The position numbers and the translations under genes are program-made. Positions 32,669 through 40,986 of a DNA stretch of 64,000 nucleotides are shown here, piece after piece. The DNA is taken from positions 1 through 64,000 of the forward strand of contig CALXBQ010000011.1 in assembly GCA_944386595.1 (NCBI GenBank), in the 5' to 3' direction. This DNA is from an uncultured Clostridia bacterium (lineage in GTDB: Bacteria; Bacillota; Clostridia; Peptostreptococcales; Anaerovoracaceae). The notes below the pieces were generated by a model. The model did not search any database and was not told the origin of the DNA. It saw nothing but the letters and a program-made list of their open reading frames with translations. The first letter of the stretch is position 1. Each line of letters starts with the position of its first letter.

Positions 32669-33400
32669 ATGAAGGTAAACGTACTCACCCTCTTTCCGGA
32701 GATGTTTCCGGCCGTGACCAGCAGCATTTTAGGAAAGGCTGCGGAGAAGGACCTGCTGGATTTCAGCTTCATAAACATAAGGGACTTCAGCCTTGACAAG
32801 CACAAGAAGGCCGACGACTACCCCTTCGGAGGCGGTCAGGGCATGGTCATGATGGCCCAGCCCATATGCGACGCCCTGGATTCCGTAAACGCAAAGGAGC
32901 ACAGGATAATCTACATGTCTCCGAGGGGAAAAATCATAGACAGGGATCTCATAGAAAACCTGGCAAAGGAAGAGGAGTTCACCGTTCTCTGTGGCCACTA
33001 CGAAGGGGTGGATCAGAGAGTTATCGACATGTACGACATGGAGGAGCTTTCCATAGGGGACTACATCCTTACGGGAGGGGAGCTTGCGGCCATGGTGTTA
33101 ATGGATTCGGTGGCCAGAATGGTTCCGGGAGTTCTGGCAAGCCGGGAGGCGGCCCTGGAGGAGTCCGTGTACTCCGGACTTCTGGAATATCCCCAGTATA
33201 CCCGGCCCAGGGAGTTCAGGGGCATGGAGGTTCCGGAGGTTCTCACGGGAGGAAATCACAGACTCGTGTATCTTTGGCAGCTGGAGAAGTCTCTTGCGGT
33301 CACCAGAGAGCGGAGGCCGGAGATGTTTGAAGAATATGTGAAGAATCACGGGGATTTGGCAAAAGATGAGAGAGAGGTATTGGAAAAATTCCTGAAATGA
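32669..33400 (+). CDS. trmD: tRNA (guanine37-N1)-methyltransferase TrmD
   Basis: A 243-residue SPOUT methyltransferase that makes m1G37 in tRNAs reading CNN codons, preventing +1 frameshifting. The knot region shows YPFGGGQGMVM (about residues 51-61), IYMSPRGK, LCGHYEGVDQRV (about 110-121), SIGDYILTGGE (about 131-141) and the C-terminal RPREFRGMEVPEVLTGGNH. All are TrmD signatures. rplS, the usual next gene, is missing; an HlyD-like gene follows instead. Confidence 0.97.
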   Translation: MKVNVLTLFPEMFPAVTSSILGKAAEKDLLDFSFINIRDFSLDKHKKADDYPFGGGQGMVMMAQPICDALDSVNAKEHRIIYMSPRGKIIDRDLIENLAKEEEFTVLCGHYEGVDQRVIDMYDMEELSIGDYILTGGELAAMVLMDSVARMVPGVLASREAALEESVYSGLLEYPQYTRPREFRGMEVPEVLTGGNHRLVYLWQLEKSLAVTRERRPEMFEEYVKNHGDLAKDEREVLEKFLK

Positions 33401-33414
33401 AGTAAAATATTACT

Positions 33415-34395
33415 ATGGGAAATATGAAGAAGAGAGTAGGACTGCTGTTTCTGCTTGCGGTGGCGGTCCTGTATATAATAATATACGTCGTGCCTCAGGT
33501 GACGGGCTTTTTTACGGCCACGTATACGGCGGAATACGGCGAGCTTCAGACTTACGACGACACCGATATGTACATCGTGAGAAACGAAACCGTCTATACG
33601 TCGGAGGTGTCGGGAACGGCCAACCGCCTGATAGAAGAAGGCAGACTCATCAGGGGAAATACCACGGTCATGGAGGTGACGGGAGGCTCAGGCGGAGCGA
33701 ACGGGGAAAAGTACGCCTCTATACTTGAAAGGCTGGGAAAGGCCGCCGTGCCGACGTCCGGGTTCATATCGGAGGACGGAGGAGTCGTATCGTATTTTGT
33801 CGACGGCCGCGAGGCGGAGCTGACGCCGGAGACCATGGGAGATAAGAACCGTGAATACTATACGGAGCTGTCCCAGGACGACGTAAAGGAGCTTTCGGGC
33901 GGCGCCGTGGCTGCGGGAGATCCCGTATATAAAATCATAGACAAGAGTAAGTGGTACGGGGTGGCTTACGTTCCTGCGGCGAGCGGGGACAGGTACGCCG
34001 AAGATCAGAAGGTAGACGTGGAGATAGGCGATACGGTCATATCCATGACGGTTACCGGAATTTCCGACGAGGGCGAATTCTGCCGCCTTCTCTTTGAAAC
34101 CACCAGATATTACGAGAATTACGGAGGCATCAGGGTGGCTGCGGTCCGCATAGTGACATCGGATGCCGCAGGCCTTATAATAGATAACGGAAGCATCGTC
34201 GAAAAAGACGGGGTTAAGGGCGTTTACGTCAAGAACAAGAAGGACAGGTACGATTTCGTGCCGGTTAATATCCTGCTTGTCGGCGAAACCACATCGGTGG
34301 TGTCCGATTCCTTTTACTACGATTCGGGGGGCGAGCGGACGGTGACGGTAAATCCCCACGACGACGTGCTTAAAGACCCTGAAAACAAAGATTAA
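33415..34395 (+). CDS. HlyD-like membrane-anchored protein
   Basis: A 326-residue protein with a basic N-terminus, one membrane helix (about residues 8-28) and a large extracellular region. The order resembles HlyD-type adaptors: a barrel-sandwich/lipoyl-like half (YTSEVSGTANRLIEEGRLIRGNTTVMEV, split across about 59-88), an insertion, and later beta-rich repeats ending in VYVKNKKDRYDFVPVNILL (about 266-284), which is a common HlyD C-terminal pattern. No transporter gene is adjacent. Clostridial genomes often have this gene before yggS/sepF, so a cell-envelope role is possible. The ribosome site is weak; ATG 33424 (MKKRVG) is an alternative start. Confidence 0.7.
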   Translation: MGNMKKRVGLLFLLAVAVLYIIIYVVPQVTGFFTATYTAEYGELQTYDDTDMYIVRNETVYTSEVSGTANRLIEEGRLIRGNTTVMEVTGGSGGANGEKYASILERLGKAAVPTSGFISEDGGVVSYFVDGREAELTPETMGDKNREYYTELSQDDVKELSGGAVAAGDPVYKIIDKSKWYGVAYVPAASGDRYAEDQKVDVEIGDTVISMTVTGISDEGEFCRLLFETTRYYENYGGIRVAAVRIVTSDAAGLIIDNGSIVEKDGVKGVYVKNKKDRYDFVPVNILLVGETTSVVSDSFYYDSGGERTVTVNPHDDVLKDPENKD

Positions 34396-34409
34396 GGAGA
34401 TGATTTTAA

Positions 34410-35114
34410 ATGTCTATTGCAGCCAACATTGAAGAGATTCAGAGACGAAAAGGCGAGGCAGCCGTTAAATCGGGAAGAAATCCGGACGACGTTCTTCTTG
34501 TGGCGGTTACTAAACTTCATTCTCCTGAAGAGATAAACGAGGCCATAGACGCCGGAATCACGGATATCGGCGAGAACAAGGTCCAGGAAATAATGGATAA
34601 ATACGAGAAGGTAAAGCCGGTGAGATGGCATCTTATCGGGCACCTTCAGACGAATAAGGTAAAATACATAATCGACAAAGTCTGCATGATTCACTCTGTG
34701 GATTCCCTGAAGCTGGCTCACGAAATCGATAAGCGCGCGGCCCAGCACAATCTGACCATGGACATTCTCGTTCAGGTCAATACGGCGAACGAGGAATCCA
34801 AGTTCGGAAGCAGCTCCGAGGAGGCCGACGGCCTGATTTCAGCCATCGCAGAGGAGTGCCCGAACGTAAGAATCAGAGGAATAATGTGCATAGCGCCTTT
34901 TGAGCTTGAGCCGGAGGACGCAGCGCCTTTCTTCAGGGAGGCCAGGGAAATCTACGACAGATACCTTGACGACCCGAGAGAGAGGATAGACTTTAAATAT
35001 CTATCTATGGGAATGACACACGATTTTGAGGTGGCCGTGGAAGAAGGATCCAACCTTATCAGAGTTGGAACGGCCATATTCGGGAACAGAGATTACAGAA
35101 GTGAAGAAAAATAA
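34410..35114 (+). CDS. YggS/PLPBP-family pyridoxal phosphate-binding protein
   Basis: A 234-residue single-domain alanine racemase-fold protein that binds PLP and takes part in vitamin B6 and amino acid homeostasis without known enzymatic turnover. The PLP lysine lies in LLVAVTKLHSPEEI (about residues 30-43). HLIGHLQTNKVKYI (about 76-89) and LSMGMTHDFEVAVEEGSNLIRVGTAIFG (split, about 195-222) are family signatures. It is the ylmE equivalent of the ylmE-sepF-ylmG-divIVA cluster. Strong ribosome site AAAGGAG. Confidence 0.94.
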   Translation: MSIAANIEEIQRRKGEAAVKSGRNPDDVLLVAVTKLHSPEEINEAIDAGITDIGENKVQEIMDKYEKVKPVRWHLIGHLQTNKVKYIIDKVCMIHSVDSLKLAHEIDKRAAQHNLTMDILVQVNTANEESKFGSSSEEADGLISAIAEECPNVRIRGIMCIAPFELEPEDAAPFFREAREIYDRYLDDPRERIDFKYLSMGMTHDFEVAVEEGSNLIRVGTAIFGNRDYRSEEK

Positions 35115-35141
35115 ACGTACTACCGGGAGGAGATATTAAAG

Positions 35142-35681
35142 ATGGGATTCACTGATTCACTTAAGAAAGTTATTGGAATTGAGGACATTGAAGAGGATGA
35201 GGTGGTAACCGAGGAGGAACTGTCCGCCGCCAAGGAGAAGATTGCCAGAGAGAACAGATTCTCTCAGCCGCAGCAGACGTCTGCGCCGTCGGCGTCTTCG
35301 TTTTCCGGCGATTTTGCATCTTCATCGGAGAGAAAGCCTATAATCTCAAAGTCATCAGAAAAGAGGTATTCCGTGGCTAACACCAATTCACTGAAGCTGG
35401 TGCTCATCGAGCCTAAGGGATTCGAGGAGTGCCCTAAGCTTGTAGACAGCCTTAAGTCCAGAAAGCCTGTCATCATCAATCTCGAGAAGCTGGAAACCGA
35501 AACCGCGAAGAAGATATTCGACTTCCTCAGCGGAGCCACCTACGCTCTCAACGGCAACGTGCAGAAGATAACCAATAACATCTTCATCTTCGCCCCTGAG
35601 AACGTATCCATTGCGGCTTCCCAGGACAGACAGACCATGGCGGAGGCGCCGGCTGCAGAAAACAGCAGCCCGTGGAGGTAG
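35142..35681 (+). CDS. sepF: Cell division protein SepF
   Basis: A 179-residue protein that polymerises into arcs and anchors FtsZ to the membrane in Gram-positives. An N-terminal amphipathic segment (MGFTDSLKKVIGI) is the presumed membrane-binding helix. A Ser/Ala-rich linker (about 40-75) leads to the conserved core (about 84-160) with EPKGFEECPKLVDSLKSRKPVIINLEKL (split over about 88-115) and RIFDFLSGATYALNG-like KIFDFLSGATYALNGNVQKI. An extra 20-residue tail rich in Ala and Glu follows. No ftsA gene is present in the window, so SepF is probably the main FtsZ tether. Ribosome site GGGAGGAG. Confidence 0.93.
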   Translation: MGFTDSLKKVIGIEDIEEDEVVTEEELSAAKEKIARENRFSQPQQTSAPSASSFSGDFASSSERKPIISKSSEKRYSVANTNSLKLVLIEPKGFEECPKLVDSLKSRKPVIINLEKLETETAKKIFDFLSGATYALNGNVQKITNNIFIFAPENVSIAASQDRQTMAEAPAAENSSPWR

Positions 35682-35687
35682 AAAAGC

Positions 35688-35972
35688 TTGGCAGTCGTAC
35701 TGATATACGCGATACAGATATTCTGCCGGCTTCTGACTTTCGCGCTTCTGGCGGAGGCGTTTTTCAGCTGGTTTGCGGGAAATCCCTATTCCGGCCCGGG
35801 AAAGGCCTACTGGATGATCCGCCGGTTTACAGAGCCTATAGTCACGCCGTGCAGAAAGATCCTTGCAAGGTTCAACACCGGAATGTTCGATTTTTCGGTG
35901 CTCCTTGCCATGATTTTTGTACAGATCGCAGAGCGCATACTTATTTACGCGGTCCTGCTGATTGCACGTTAA
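35688..35972 (+). CDS. YggT-family membrane protein (YlmG)
   Basis: A 94-residue YggT-family protein with two membrane helices (about residues 3-26 and 67-90) separated by the loop WFAGNPYSGPGKAYWMIRRFTEPIVTP. Members occur beside sepF and are implicated in nucleoid or septum organisation and osmotic stress; the exact function is unknown. The start is TTG 35688, with GGAGG 9 nt upstream, 6 bp after the sepF stop. Confidence 0.85.
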   Translation: MAVVLIYAIQIFCRLLTFALLAEAFFSWFAGNPYSGPGKAYWMIRRFTEPIVTPCRKILARFNTGMFDFSVLLAMIFVQIAERILIYAVLLIAR

Positions 35973-36020
35973 GCCGCCGCCTGCATCAGGAGGCGAGATT
36001 TCACTACGAGGTGATGAAAA

Positions 36021-36722
36021 ATGATTACACCTGCAGAAATTGAAACCAAGGAATTTTCCAGAGCCGTAAGAGGCTACAAGATGGAAGAGGTAGACGAGTT
36101 TCTCGACGAGATAATTCTCGATATGGAAAAGCTTCTCGAGGAGAATAAGATCCTCACGGAGACGGTGGAAGAGCTGAGAGAGGAAATCGTTCAGCACAAG
36201 AAATCCGAAACCTCCGTTATGAGCACCCTTGAATCCGCGAAAAAGCTTATGAAGGACATTTCGGAAAGCGCCGAAAAGCGCGCCGAGATAATCATAAAGA
36301 ACGCCCGGATGGAGGCCGACGTTATCGTAAAGGACGCCAGGGATTCCATAGACAGGCTCACCGAAGAGAACAGCCAGCTTCTTGAACGGGTGAAGACCTT
36401 TAAGAACAGATATCGCCAGATGCTGGAGGACGAGCTTGAAAGGGTGAAGGGCGGTTCCAGCGAGGAGCTGTTCAGGGACCTTGAGAGAGAGCTTGCGTCA
36501 GATTTCGGCGAGTTCGGGACAAAGACCGATACAGTCGCCGGGGGAGTGGCTGAGAAGACGGACACAATGGCCGCCGAGCTCAGCTACGACGAGCAGCTGG
36601 CAGAGCTTACGGAGGGAATATCCGCTCCGGATTCCGAGCCGGGCTACGTAAAGACCGCTCATGCCCCTAAGGATACGGTGGTAATCGATTCCAGGGCTCT
36701 TGACAATCTCATCGGAAAGTAA
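36021..36722 (+). CDS. divIVA: DivIVA-family cell pole/septum protein
   Basis: A 233-residue DivIVA-type coiled-coil protein. The lipid-binding N-terminal domain reads MITPAEIETKEFSRAVRGYK and continues EEVDEFLDEIILDMEKLLEEN (residues 1-41), all typical. Long heptad stretches fill about 30-145. The C-terminal third (about 150-233) is acidic, disordered and not conserved; it is longer than in B. subtilis DivIVA. DivIVA marks negatively curved membrane at septa and poles. Ribosome site GAGGTGATG. Last gene of the yggS-sepF-yggT-divIVA cluster. Confidence 0.93.
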   Translation: MITPAEIETKEFSRAVRGYKMEEVDEFLDEIILDMEKLLEENKILTETVEELREEIVQHKKSETSVMSTLESAKKLMKDISESAEKRAEIIIKNARMEADVIVKDARDSIDRLTEENSQLLERVKTFKNRYRQMLEDELERVKGGSSEELFRDLERELASDFGEFGTKTDTVAGGVAEKTDTMAAELSYDEQLAELTEGISAPDSEPGYVKTAHAPKDTVVIDSRALDNLIGK

Positions 36723-36732
36723 AACGGCTTCG

Positions 36733-36797
36733 CCGGCGGAGGTTCCGCCGCGGGGCATATTATAGACGAAAGGTGACAGGGGCAGCCTACTGCCCCT
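36733..36797 (+). other. Two hairpins between divIVA and lspA
   Basis: CGGCGGA/TCCGCCG forms a hairpin near 36733-36749. AGGGGCA (36778-36784) pairs with TGCCCCT (36791-36797). Neither has a T run. The second ends 12 nt before the lspA start, where no ribosome site is visible, so folding may affect lspA translation. Confidence 0.5.
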
Positions 36798-36807
36798 AAG
36801 TTTATAT

Positions 36808-37269
36808 ATGGCTTACATAATTCTCATGGTCGCGGCTTTAATCGCCGATCAGCTTACAAAATATCTGGTGAGGAGCAATATGGCCGTGGGGGAAAGCATC
36901 AGCGTCATAGGAGACTTCTTCAGGCTGACGCACTACGAGAATGACGGAGCGGCTTTCAGTTCACTGAGCGGACAGAGGGCAATTCTTATAATAATCCCTG
37001 TAATTGCAATTATTGCAGGGCTTGTTTACATGTTCACACACAGAAGGGCTCACAGGCTTCTTCAGACGGCTCTGGCTCTCGTAATATCGGGAGGCGCCGG
37101 GAATCTGATAGACAGAATAGCTGCGGGCAAGGTGACGGACATGTTCGACTTCAGCATTTTCCCGCCGATTTTCAATGTGGCGGACATCTGCGTTGTAGTG
37201 GGCTGCGGCCTGCTCATTGTCTACATATTCTTATACGACAGACTGGAAAAGAAAGATGAGCGAGACTGA
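36808..37269 (+). CDS. lspA: Lipoprotein signal peptidase
   Basis: A 153-residue four-helix membrane aspartyl protease that cleaves the signal peptide of diacylglyceryl-modified prolipoproteins. The catalytic aspartates are in GGAGNLIDRIAAGKVTDMF (about residues 93-111) and FNVADICVV (about 125-133). DQLTKYLV near the N-terminus is also conserved. The length is typical. There is no clear Shine-Dalgarno: the ATG follows CTAAGTTTATAT. It overlaps the next gene by 14 bp. Confidence 0.95.
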   Translation: MAYIILMVAALIADQLTKYLVRSNMAVGESISVIGDFFRLTHYENDGAAFSSLSGQRAILIIIPVIAIIAGLVYMFTHRRAHRLLQTALALVISGGAGNLIDRIAAGKVTDMFDFSIFPPIFNVADICVVVGCGLLIVYIFLYDRLEKKDERD

Positions 37270-38206
37270 AACAAGCGTTTTTTTTACCGCAAAAAGTGAA
37301 GATACGGGAAAGCGGCTCGACGGATTTATAGGCGAAAGCTCCGGGGAAATTTCCAGAAGCTTTGCGGCAAAGCTGATAGAATCGGGAGCCGTGACGGTAA
37401 ACGGACTGGCCGAAACGTCCAAGAAGTATAAGGTTGCGGAGGGCGACGAAATCGAAGTATGCGTTCCGGAACCGGAAAGCATCGATGCGAAGCCGGAGGA
37501 CATACCCCTTGACATAGTGTACGAGGACGACGATCTGCTGGTGGTTAACAAGCCCCGCGGAATGGTCGTTCACCCGGCTCCCGGAAATTACACGGGGACT
37601 CTGGTGAACGCCCTTATGTATCACTGCGGTGAGAATCTGTCCGCCATAAACGGCTGCTTAAGGCCGGGAATAGTGCACCGAATAGACAAGGACACCAGCG
37701 GACTTCTCGTCGTGGCGAAGAGCGACAGGGCTCACGAGAGCCTCTCGGCTCAGCTTGCGCAGCACAGCGTTACGAGAAGATACACGGCCCTTGTATATAA
37801 TAACCTGAAGGAAGATGAGGGGACGGTAGACGCTCCCATCGGAAGAGATCCCGGTGACAGGTTCAGGAGAGCCGTGACGGACAGAAACGGAAAGAGGGCG
37901 GTGACCCACTGGAGAGTTCTCGAAAGGTTCGGCAGGTTCACTCTCATAGAGGCCAGGCTGGAAACGGGACGGACCCATCAGATAAGGGTCCACATGAGCT
38001 ATATCAGGCACCCTTTGGCGGGAGACCCGCTGTACGGTCCGAAGAAGCAGCCCTTTTCGTTTTCGGGACAGCTGCTTCACGCAGGCATTCTCGGATTCAA
38101 TCATCCTGCCGACGGAAGATACATGGAATTTAAGGCGGAGCTTCCCGAAGAGTTCCGCAAGGTTTTGGAAGAGTTGAGAAAAAGGTATGGAGAAGGTAAC
38201 TCTTAA
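37256..38206 (+). CDS. RluA/RluD-family pseudouridine synthase
   Basis: A 316-residue enzyme that isomerises uridine to pseudouridine in 23S rRNA. An N-terminal S4 domain (about residues 12-75; RLDGFIGE ... SRSFAAKLIESGAVTVNG) precedes the catalytic domain with HRIDKDTSGLLVVAK (about 143-157), holding the catalytic Asp, and TGRTHQIRVHM (about 238-248). I start at ATG 37256, which overlaps lspA; upstream codons lie within lspA. This lspA-rluD order is common in Firmicutes. The exact target uridine cannot be read off. Confidence 0.93.
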   Translation: MSETETSVFFTAKSEDTGKRLDGFIGESSGEISRSFAAKLIESGAVTVNGLAETSKKYKVAEGDEIEVCVPEPESIDAKPEDIPLDIVYEDDDLLVVNKPRGMVVHPAPGNYTGTLVNALMYHCGENLSAINGCLRPGIVHRIDKDTSGLLVVAKSDRAHESLSAQLAQHSVTRRYTALVYNNLKEDEGTVDAPIGRDPGDRFRRAVTDRNGKRAVTHWRVLERFGRFTLIEARLETGRTHQIRVHMSYIRHPLAGDPLYGPKKQPFSFSGQLLHAGILGFNHPADGRYMEFKAELPEEFRKVLEELRKRYGEGNS

Positions 38207-38870
38207 AGGCTCCGCCATGATGGCGCCCCTTCCTGCGGCAATGGTATCCTGCGGAAACGGGGAAGAGAGCAATATAATAACCGTCGCATGGACGGGAATA
38301 ATAAATTCACAGCCGCCAATGACATACGTTTCGGTGAGAAAGTCAAGGCACTCTCACCACATAAACGAAGAGACGGGGGAGTTTGTCATAAACCTTACCA
38401 CGGAGGACCTTGCCGGCGTTACGGACTGGTGCGGAGTCAAATCGGGAAGGGATCTTGATAAATTTGCCGAAACCGGTCTTACACCGGGAAAATGCGATGA
38501 GGTGAAGTGTCCTCTCGTAAAAGAGGCTCCCGTGAATCTGGAATGCAGGGTCACCGAGGTTAAGGAGTTTCCGTCTCACGACATGTTCATAGCGGAAATA
38601 ATCAAAATTCACGTTGACGAAGGGCTTTTCGACGAGGACGGGCGTATCCGGCTTGACAGGGCAGGAATGCTCGCCTACTGCCACGGAGAGTATTTCGGAC
38701 TGAAAAAAAGTTCCATCGGAAGATTCGGGTTTTCAGTGATGAAGCCCAAGACGAAGAAACGCATCGCAAAGCAGCAGAGAGAAAAGGCAAAGCGAAACAG
38801 GCGGGGAGAGGGAAAAGCAGGCCCTGCCCTCGATAAATCAAAGAAAAAGCCGAAGAGGGGAAAGCATTAA
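38187..38870 (+). CDS. Flavin reductase-like protein with basic tail
   Basis: A 227-residue FMN-binding split-barrel protein of the flavoredoxin/flavin reductase family. Residues 1-160 hold the domain, with SNIITVAWTGIINSQPPM (about 28-45) and SVRKSRHSHHINEETGEFVINL (split, about 49-70) being characteristic. The last 45 residues are extremely Lys/Arg-rich (KTKKRIAKQQREKAKRNRR, then KSKKKPKRGKH). Such a tail is not usual for the family and could bind RNA or acidic surfaces. It overlaps the pseudouridine synthase gene by 20 bp. The electron partner is unknown. Confidence 0.83.
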   Translation: MEKVTLKGSAMMAPLPAAMVSCGNGEESNIITVAWTGIINSQPPMTYVSVRKSRHSHHINEETGEFVINLTTEDLAGVTDWCGVKSGRDLDKFAETGLTPGKCDEVKCPLVKEAPVNLECRVTEVKEFPSHDMFIAEIIKIHVDEGLFDEDGRIRLDRAGMLAYCHGEYFGLKKSSIGRFGFSVMKPKTKKRIAKQQREKAKRNRRGEGKAGPALDKSKKKPKRGKH

Positions 38871-39321
38871 GGCTGCAGGATTCCAAGCCGGAGTACAGCC
38901 CCGGGTAAATCCGTCTTCGAAGCAAAATCGCCGCCACAGAACAGATTTTTACGTTTCCTGATTTATTGCCGCCTGAGTCCCTGCATTAACAATTGACTTC
39001 AGATACAGATGATACGGGGAAGTCTCTTTCGGTGAGATAGACGAACTCGGTTTCCTTTATATACCTGAGACAGTCCTCACATATGAAGCCTCCCCGAAAA
39101 GTGGTGTTGTGATATATGTTCCCGCAAATGGAGCAGTTCTTTTTCATTACGGCACCTCCCAAGCTGTAAGCGGCGATTTATCCTCTCTGTAACGAGAGGA
39201 GATGCTTGAGGAGATATTACTTCATCTGCGCGGGTTTAGCAACAGAAAACGGGTCCCTATGTCGGATTTAAGTCATTTTATGTTATAATTCAGTCATATT
39301 TTGTAAAACGGGAGATATAAC
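38871..39321. other. Spacer holding the gin-like gene
   Basis: Apart from the minus-strand 53-codon gene at 38986-39147, I see only a hairpin CCTCTC/GAGAGG near 39182-39199 and a TATAAT (39284-39289) before the hydrolase gene. Confidence 0.5.
38986..39147 (-). CDS. Small zinc-finger protein resembling anti-sigma-G factor Gin
   Basis: A 53-residue gene, too short for most ORF cut-offs. On the minus strand GGGAGGTG lies 5 nt before ATG 39147, an excellent ribosome site. The product has two CxxC knuckles, CSIC (residues 5-8) and CEDC (about 24-27), in the order MKKNCSICGN ... GGFICEDCLRYI, then an acidic tail ending EVNC. Size, Cys spacing and the GFICxxCxxxI string match my memory of Gin (CsfB), which inhibits sigma-G during sporulation. 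If so the organism has a sporulation programme. Alternative: a generic zinc-ribbon protein. It is transcribed against both neighbours. Confidence 0.6.
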   Translation of the reverse strand: MKKNCSICGNIYHNTTFRGGFICEDCLRYIKETEFVYLTERDFPVSSVSEVNC

Positions 39322-40176
39322 ATGTTTACATATTTCGAACTTCCCGGCCGCGATGTAAAGCTCACGGGCTACAGCTGGGAATGTGAAAATCCCGCCTACG
39401 TGCTGTGCATAATTCACGGCATAGGCGAGCACGACGGAAGATACGACCGCCTCGCAGGAGAGATGACGAAGAACGGAATCGCCGTGCTGGGCATGGATTT
39501 AAGAGGCCACGGAAGGTCAGGAGGAAAGCGGGGAGACACGGCTCCGCGAAAGGCGGTGCTTGAGGATATAGACGCCCTCCTCGCATACGGGGAAGAAAAG
39601 TATCCCGGACTTCCCATAACCCTTTACGGTCACAGCATGGGAGGAAATCTCGTAATAGACTACAGAAACCGGGGAAACAGAAACGACCTTCCCGCCAAAT
39701 ACATCATATCGGCGCCGTGGATAAAGCTGGTAAGATCGGTGCCACGGCCCCTTTACGTTCTCGTGAAGGGACTGGCGCATTTGATGCCTGAGTTTGCCAT
39801 GTCGTCGGGCTGCCCGAAGGAATACCTGGGAAATCCGGGGAACAGGGACGTTGACGGCTACGACAGGGACGAACTCGTTCACGGAAGGATAACCTTAAGG
39901 TGCGCCGTGGACGGTTACGACACGGGCAATGGGTTCTTTGACGGAACCTTCGAAACCAACGGAAGAGCAGACGGTACCCCGACCCTTCTCATGCACGGAG
40001 ACGCCGACAAAATATGCTCGGTGGACGGTTCGAGGGCTCTGGCGGAACAGAACCGCCATAACGAAGCCTTCACATATATAGAGTGGAAAGGTTACTATCA
40101 CGAAATCCACAACGGAGGACCCGAAGCTTCGGGAGACAAGGTAATAGAGACCATAAGAGATTATATAATCGATTGA
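39322..40176 (+). CDS. Alpha/beta hydrolase, monoacylglycerol lipase-like
   Basis: A 284-residue serine hydrolase of the Hydrolase_4 (monoglyceride lipase / lysophospholipase) type. The oxyanion region is IIHGIGEHDGRYDRLA (about residues 31-46). GMDLRGHGRSGG precedes the nucleophile elbow GHSMGGN (about 106-112). The acid is in LMHGDADKICS (about 223-233), and His in GYYHEIHNG (about 256-264). It has no signal peptide, so cytoplasmic or membrane-associated lipid turnover is likely. Followed by the alarmone synthetase gene 25 bp downstream. Confidence 0.87.
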   Translation: MFTYFELPGRDVKLTGYSWECENPAYVLCIIHGIGEHDGRYDRLAGEMTKNGIAVLGMDLRGHGRSGGKRGDTAPRKAVLEDIDALLAYGEEKYPGLPITLYGHSMGGNLVIDYRNRGNRNDLPAKYIISAPWIKLVRSVPRPLYVLVKGLAHLMPEFAMSSGCPKEYLGNPGNRDVDGYDRDELVHGRITLRCAVDGYDTGNGFFDGTFETNGRADGTPTLLMHGDADKICSVDGSRALAEQNRHNEAFTYIEWKGYYHEIHNGGPEASGDKVIETIRDYIID

Positions 40177-40201
40177 CAGAGGAGAATTCAGGAGGAGAGA
40201 A

Positions 40202-40933
40202 ATGCCGGGAAGAGATGAAATAGCAAAGGAACTGCTGGACGAGATGCTGCCGGAAAATCCGGAAGACGCGGTCAGGTTTTTGGAGGATCTTAACATCCTG
40301 CTCATGAGGTACGATTCGGCCATAAGAGAGGTGCGGACAAAGCTTGAAATCCTAAACGACGAGCTTTCCATGACAAGCCCTCAGAGCCCTATCGCATCAA
40401 TTGCGTCCAGGAGAAAGAAGGCTTCAAGCATATTTGAGAAGCTTAAGAGGCAGGGCGACGAGCTGTCCCTTAAGTCCATCGAGGACAATCTCAACGACGT
40501 CGCCGGCGTCAGGGTAATATGCTCCTTCGTGGACGACATATACAAGGTGGCCAAGATGCTGGTGCAGCAGGACGACATATCCCTGATACAGATTAAGGAC
40601 TACATTCAGAATCCGAAGCCTAACGGCTACAGAAGCTATCACATGATAATCGAAGTGCCTGTGTTCTTTTCCAGCGAAAAGCGCCCTATGAGATGCGAGG
40701 TTCAGATAAGAACCACGGCCATGGATTTCTGGGCAAGTCTGGAGCATCAGATGAAGTACAAGCAGGATGTGGAAAACGCCGACGAGATAATAGGCGAGCT
40801 TAAGCAGTGCGCCGACACCATAGCCGCCACCGATATGAAGATGCTGGAGATAAGAAAGAAGATAGAGAAAAACAGAGCCGCAAGAGAGGCCAGGGAGCTC
40901 ATAGAGGCCCAGCTTCAGCAGGTGACAAAATAG
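40202..40933 (+). CDS. Small alarmone synthetase, RelQ type
   Basis: A 243-residue RelA/SpoT-fold synthetase without hydrolase or regulatory domains, making (p)ppGpp from GTP or GDP and ATP. Synthetase motifs are VAGVRVICSFVDDIY (about residues 100-114), IQNPKPNGYRSYHMIIEVPV (about 136-155), RCEVQIRTTAMDFWASLEHQMKYK (split, about 163-186). A C-terminal helix (about 195-243) fits the oligomerising tail of RelQ/SAS1. The ribosome site AGGAGGAG is strong. A bidirectional terminator follows. Confidence 0.92.
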   Translation: MPGRDEIAKELLDEMLPENPEDAVRFLEDLNILLMRYDSAIREVRTKLEILNDELSMTSPQSPIASIASRRKKASSIFEKLKRQGDELSLKSIEDNLNDVAGVRVICSFVDDIYKVAKMLVQQDDISLIQIKDYIQNPKPNGYRSYHMIIEVPVFFSSEKRPMRCEVQIRTTAMDFWASLEHQMKYKQDVENADEIIGELKQCADTIAATDMKMLEIRKKIEKNRAAREARELIEAQLQQVTK

Positions 40934-40946
40934 AAAAGTCGAAGAA

Positions 40947-40972
40947 AAAAGAGACCCCCGTTGGTCTCTTTT
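40947..40972. terminator. Bidirectional terminator between relQ-like and rqcH
   Basis: AAAAGAGACC (40947-40956) pairs perfectly with GGTCTCTTTT (40963-40972) around 6 nt, with A and T runs at both ends, between convergent genes. Confidence 0.88.
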
Positions 40973-40986
40973 CCGTTATCTTCAGT

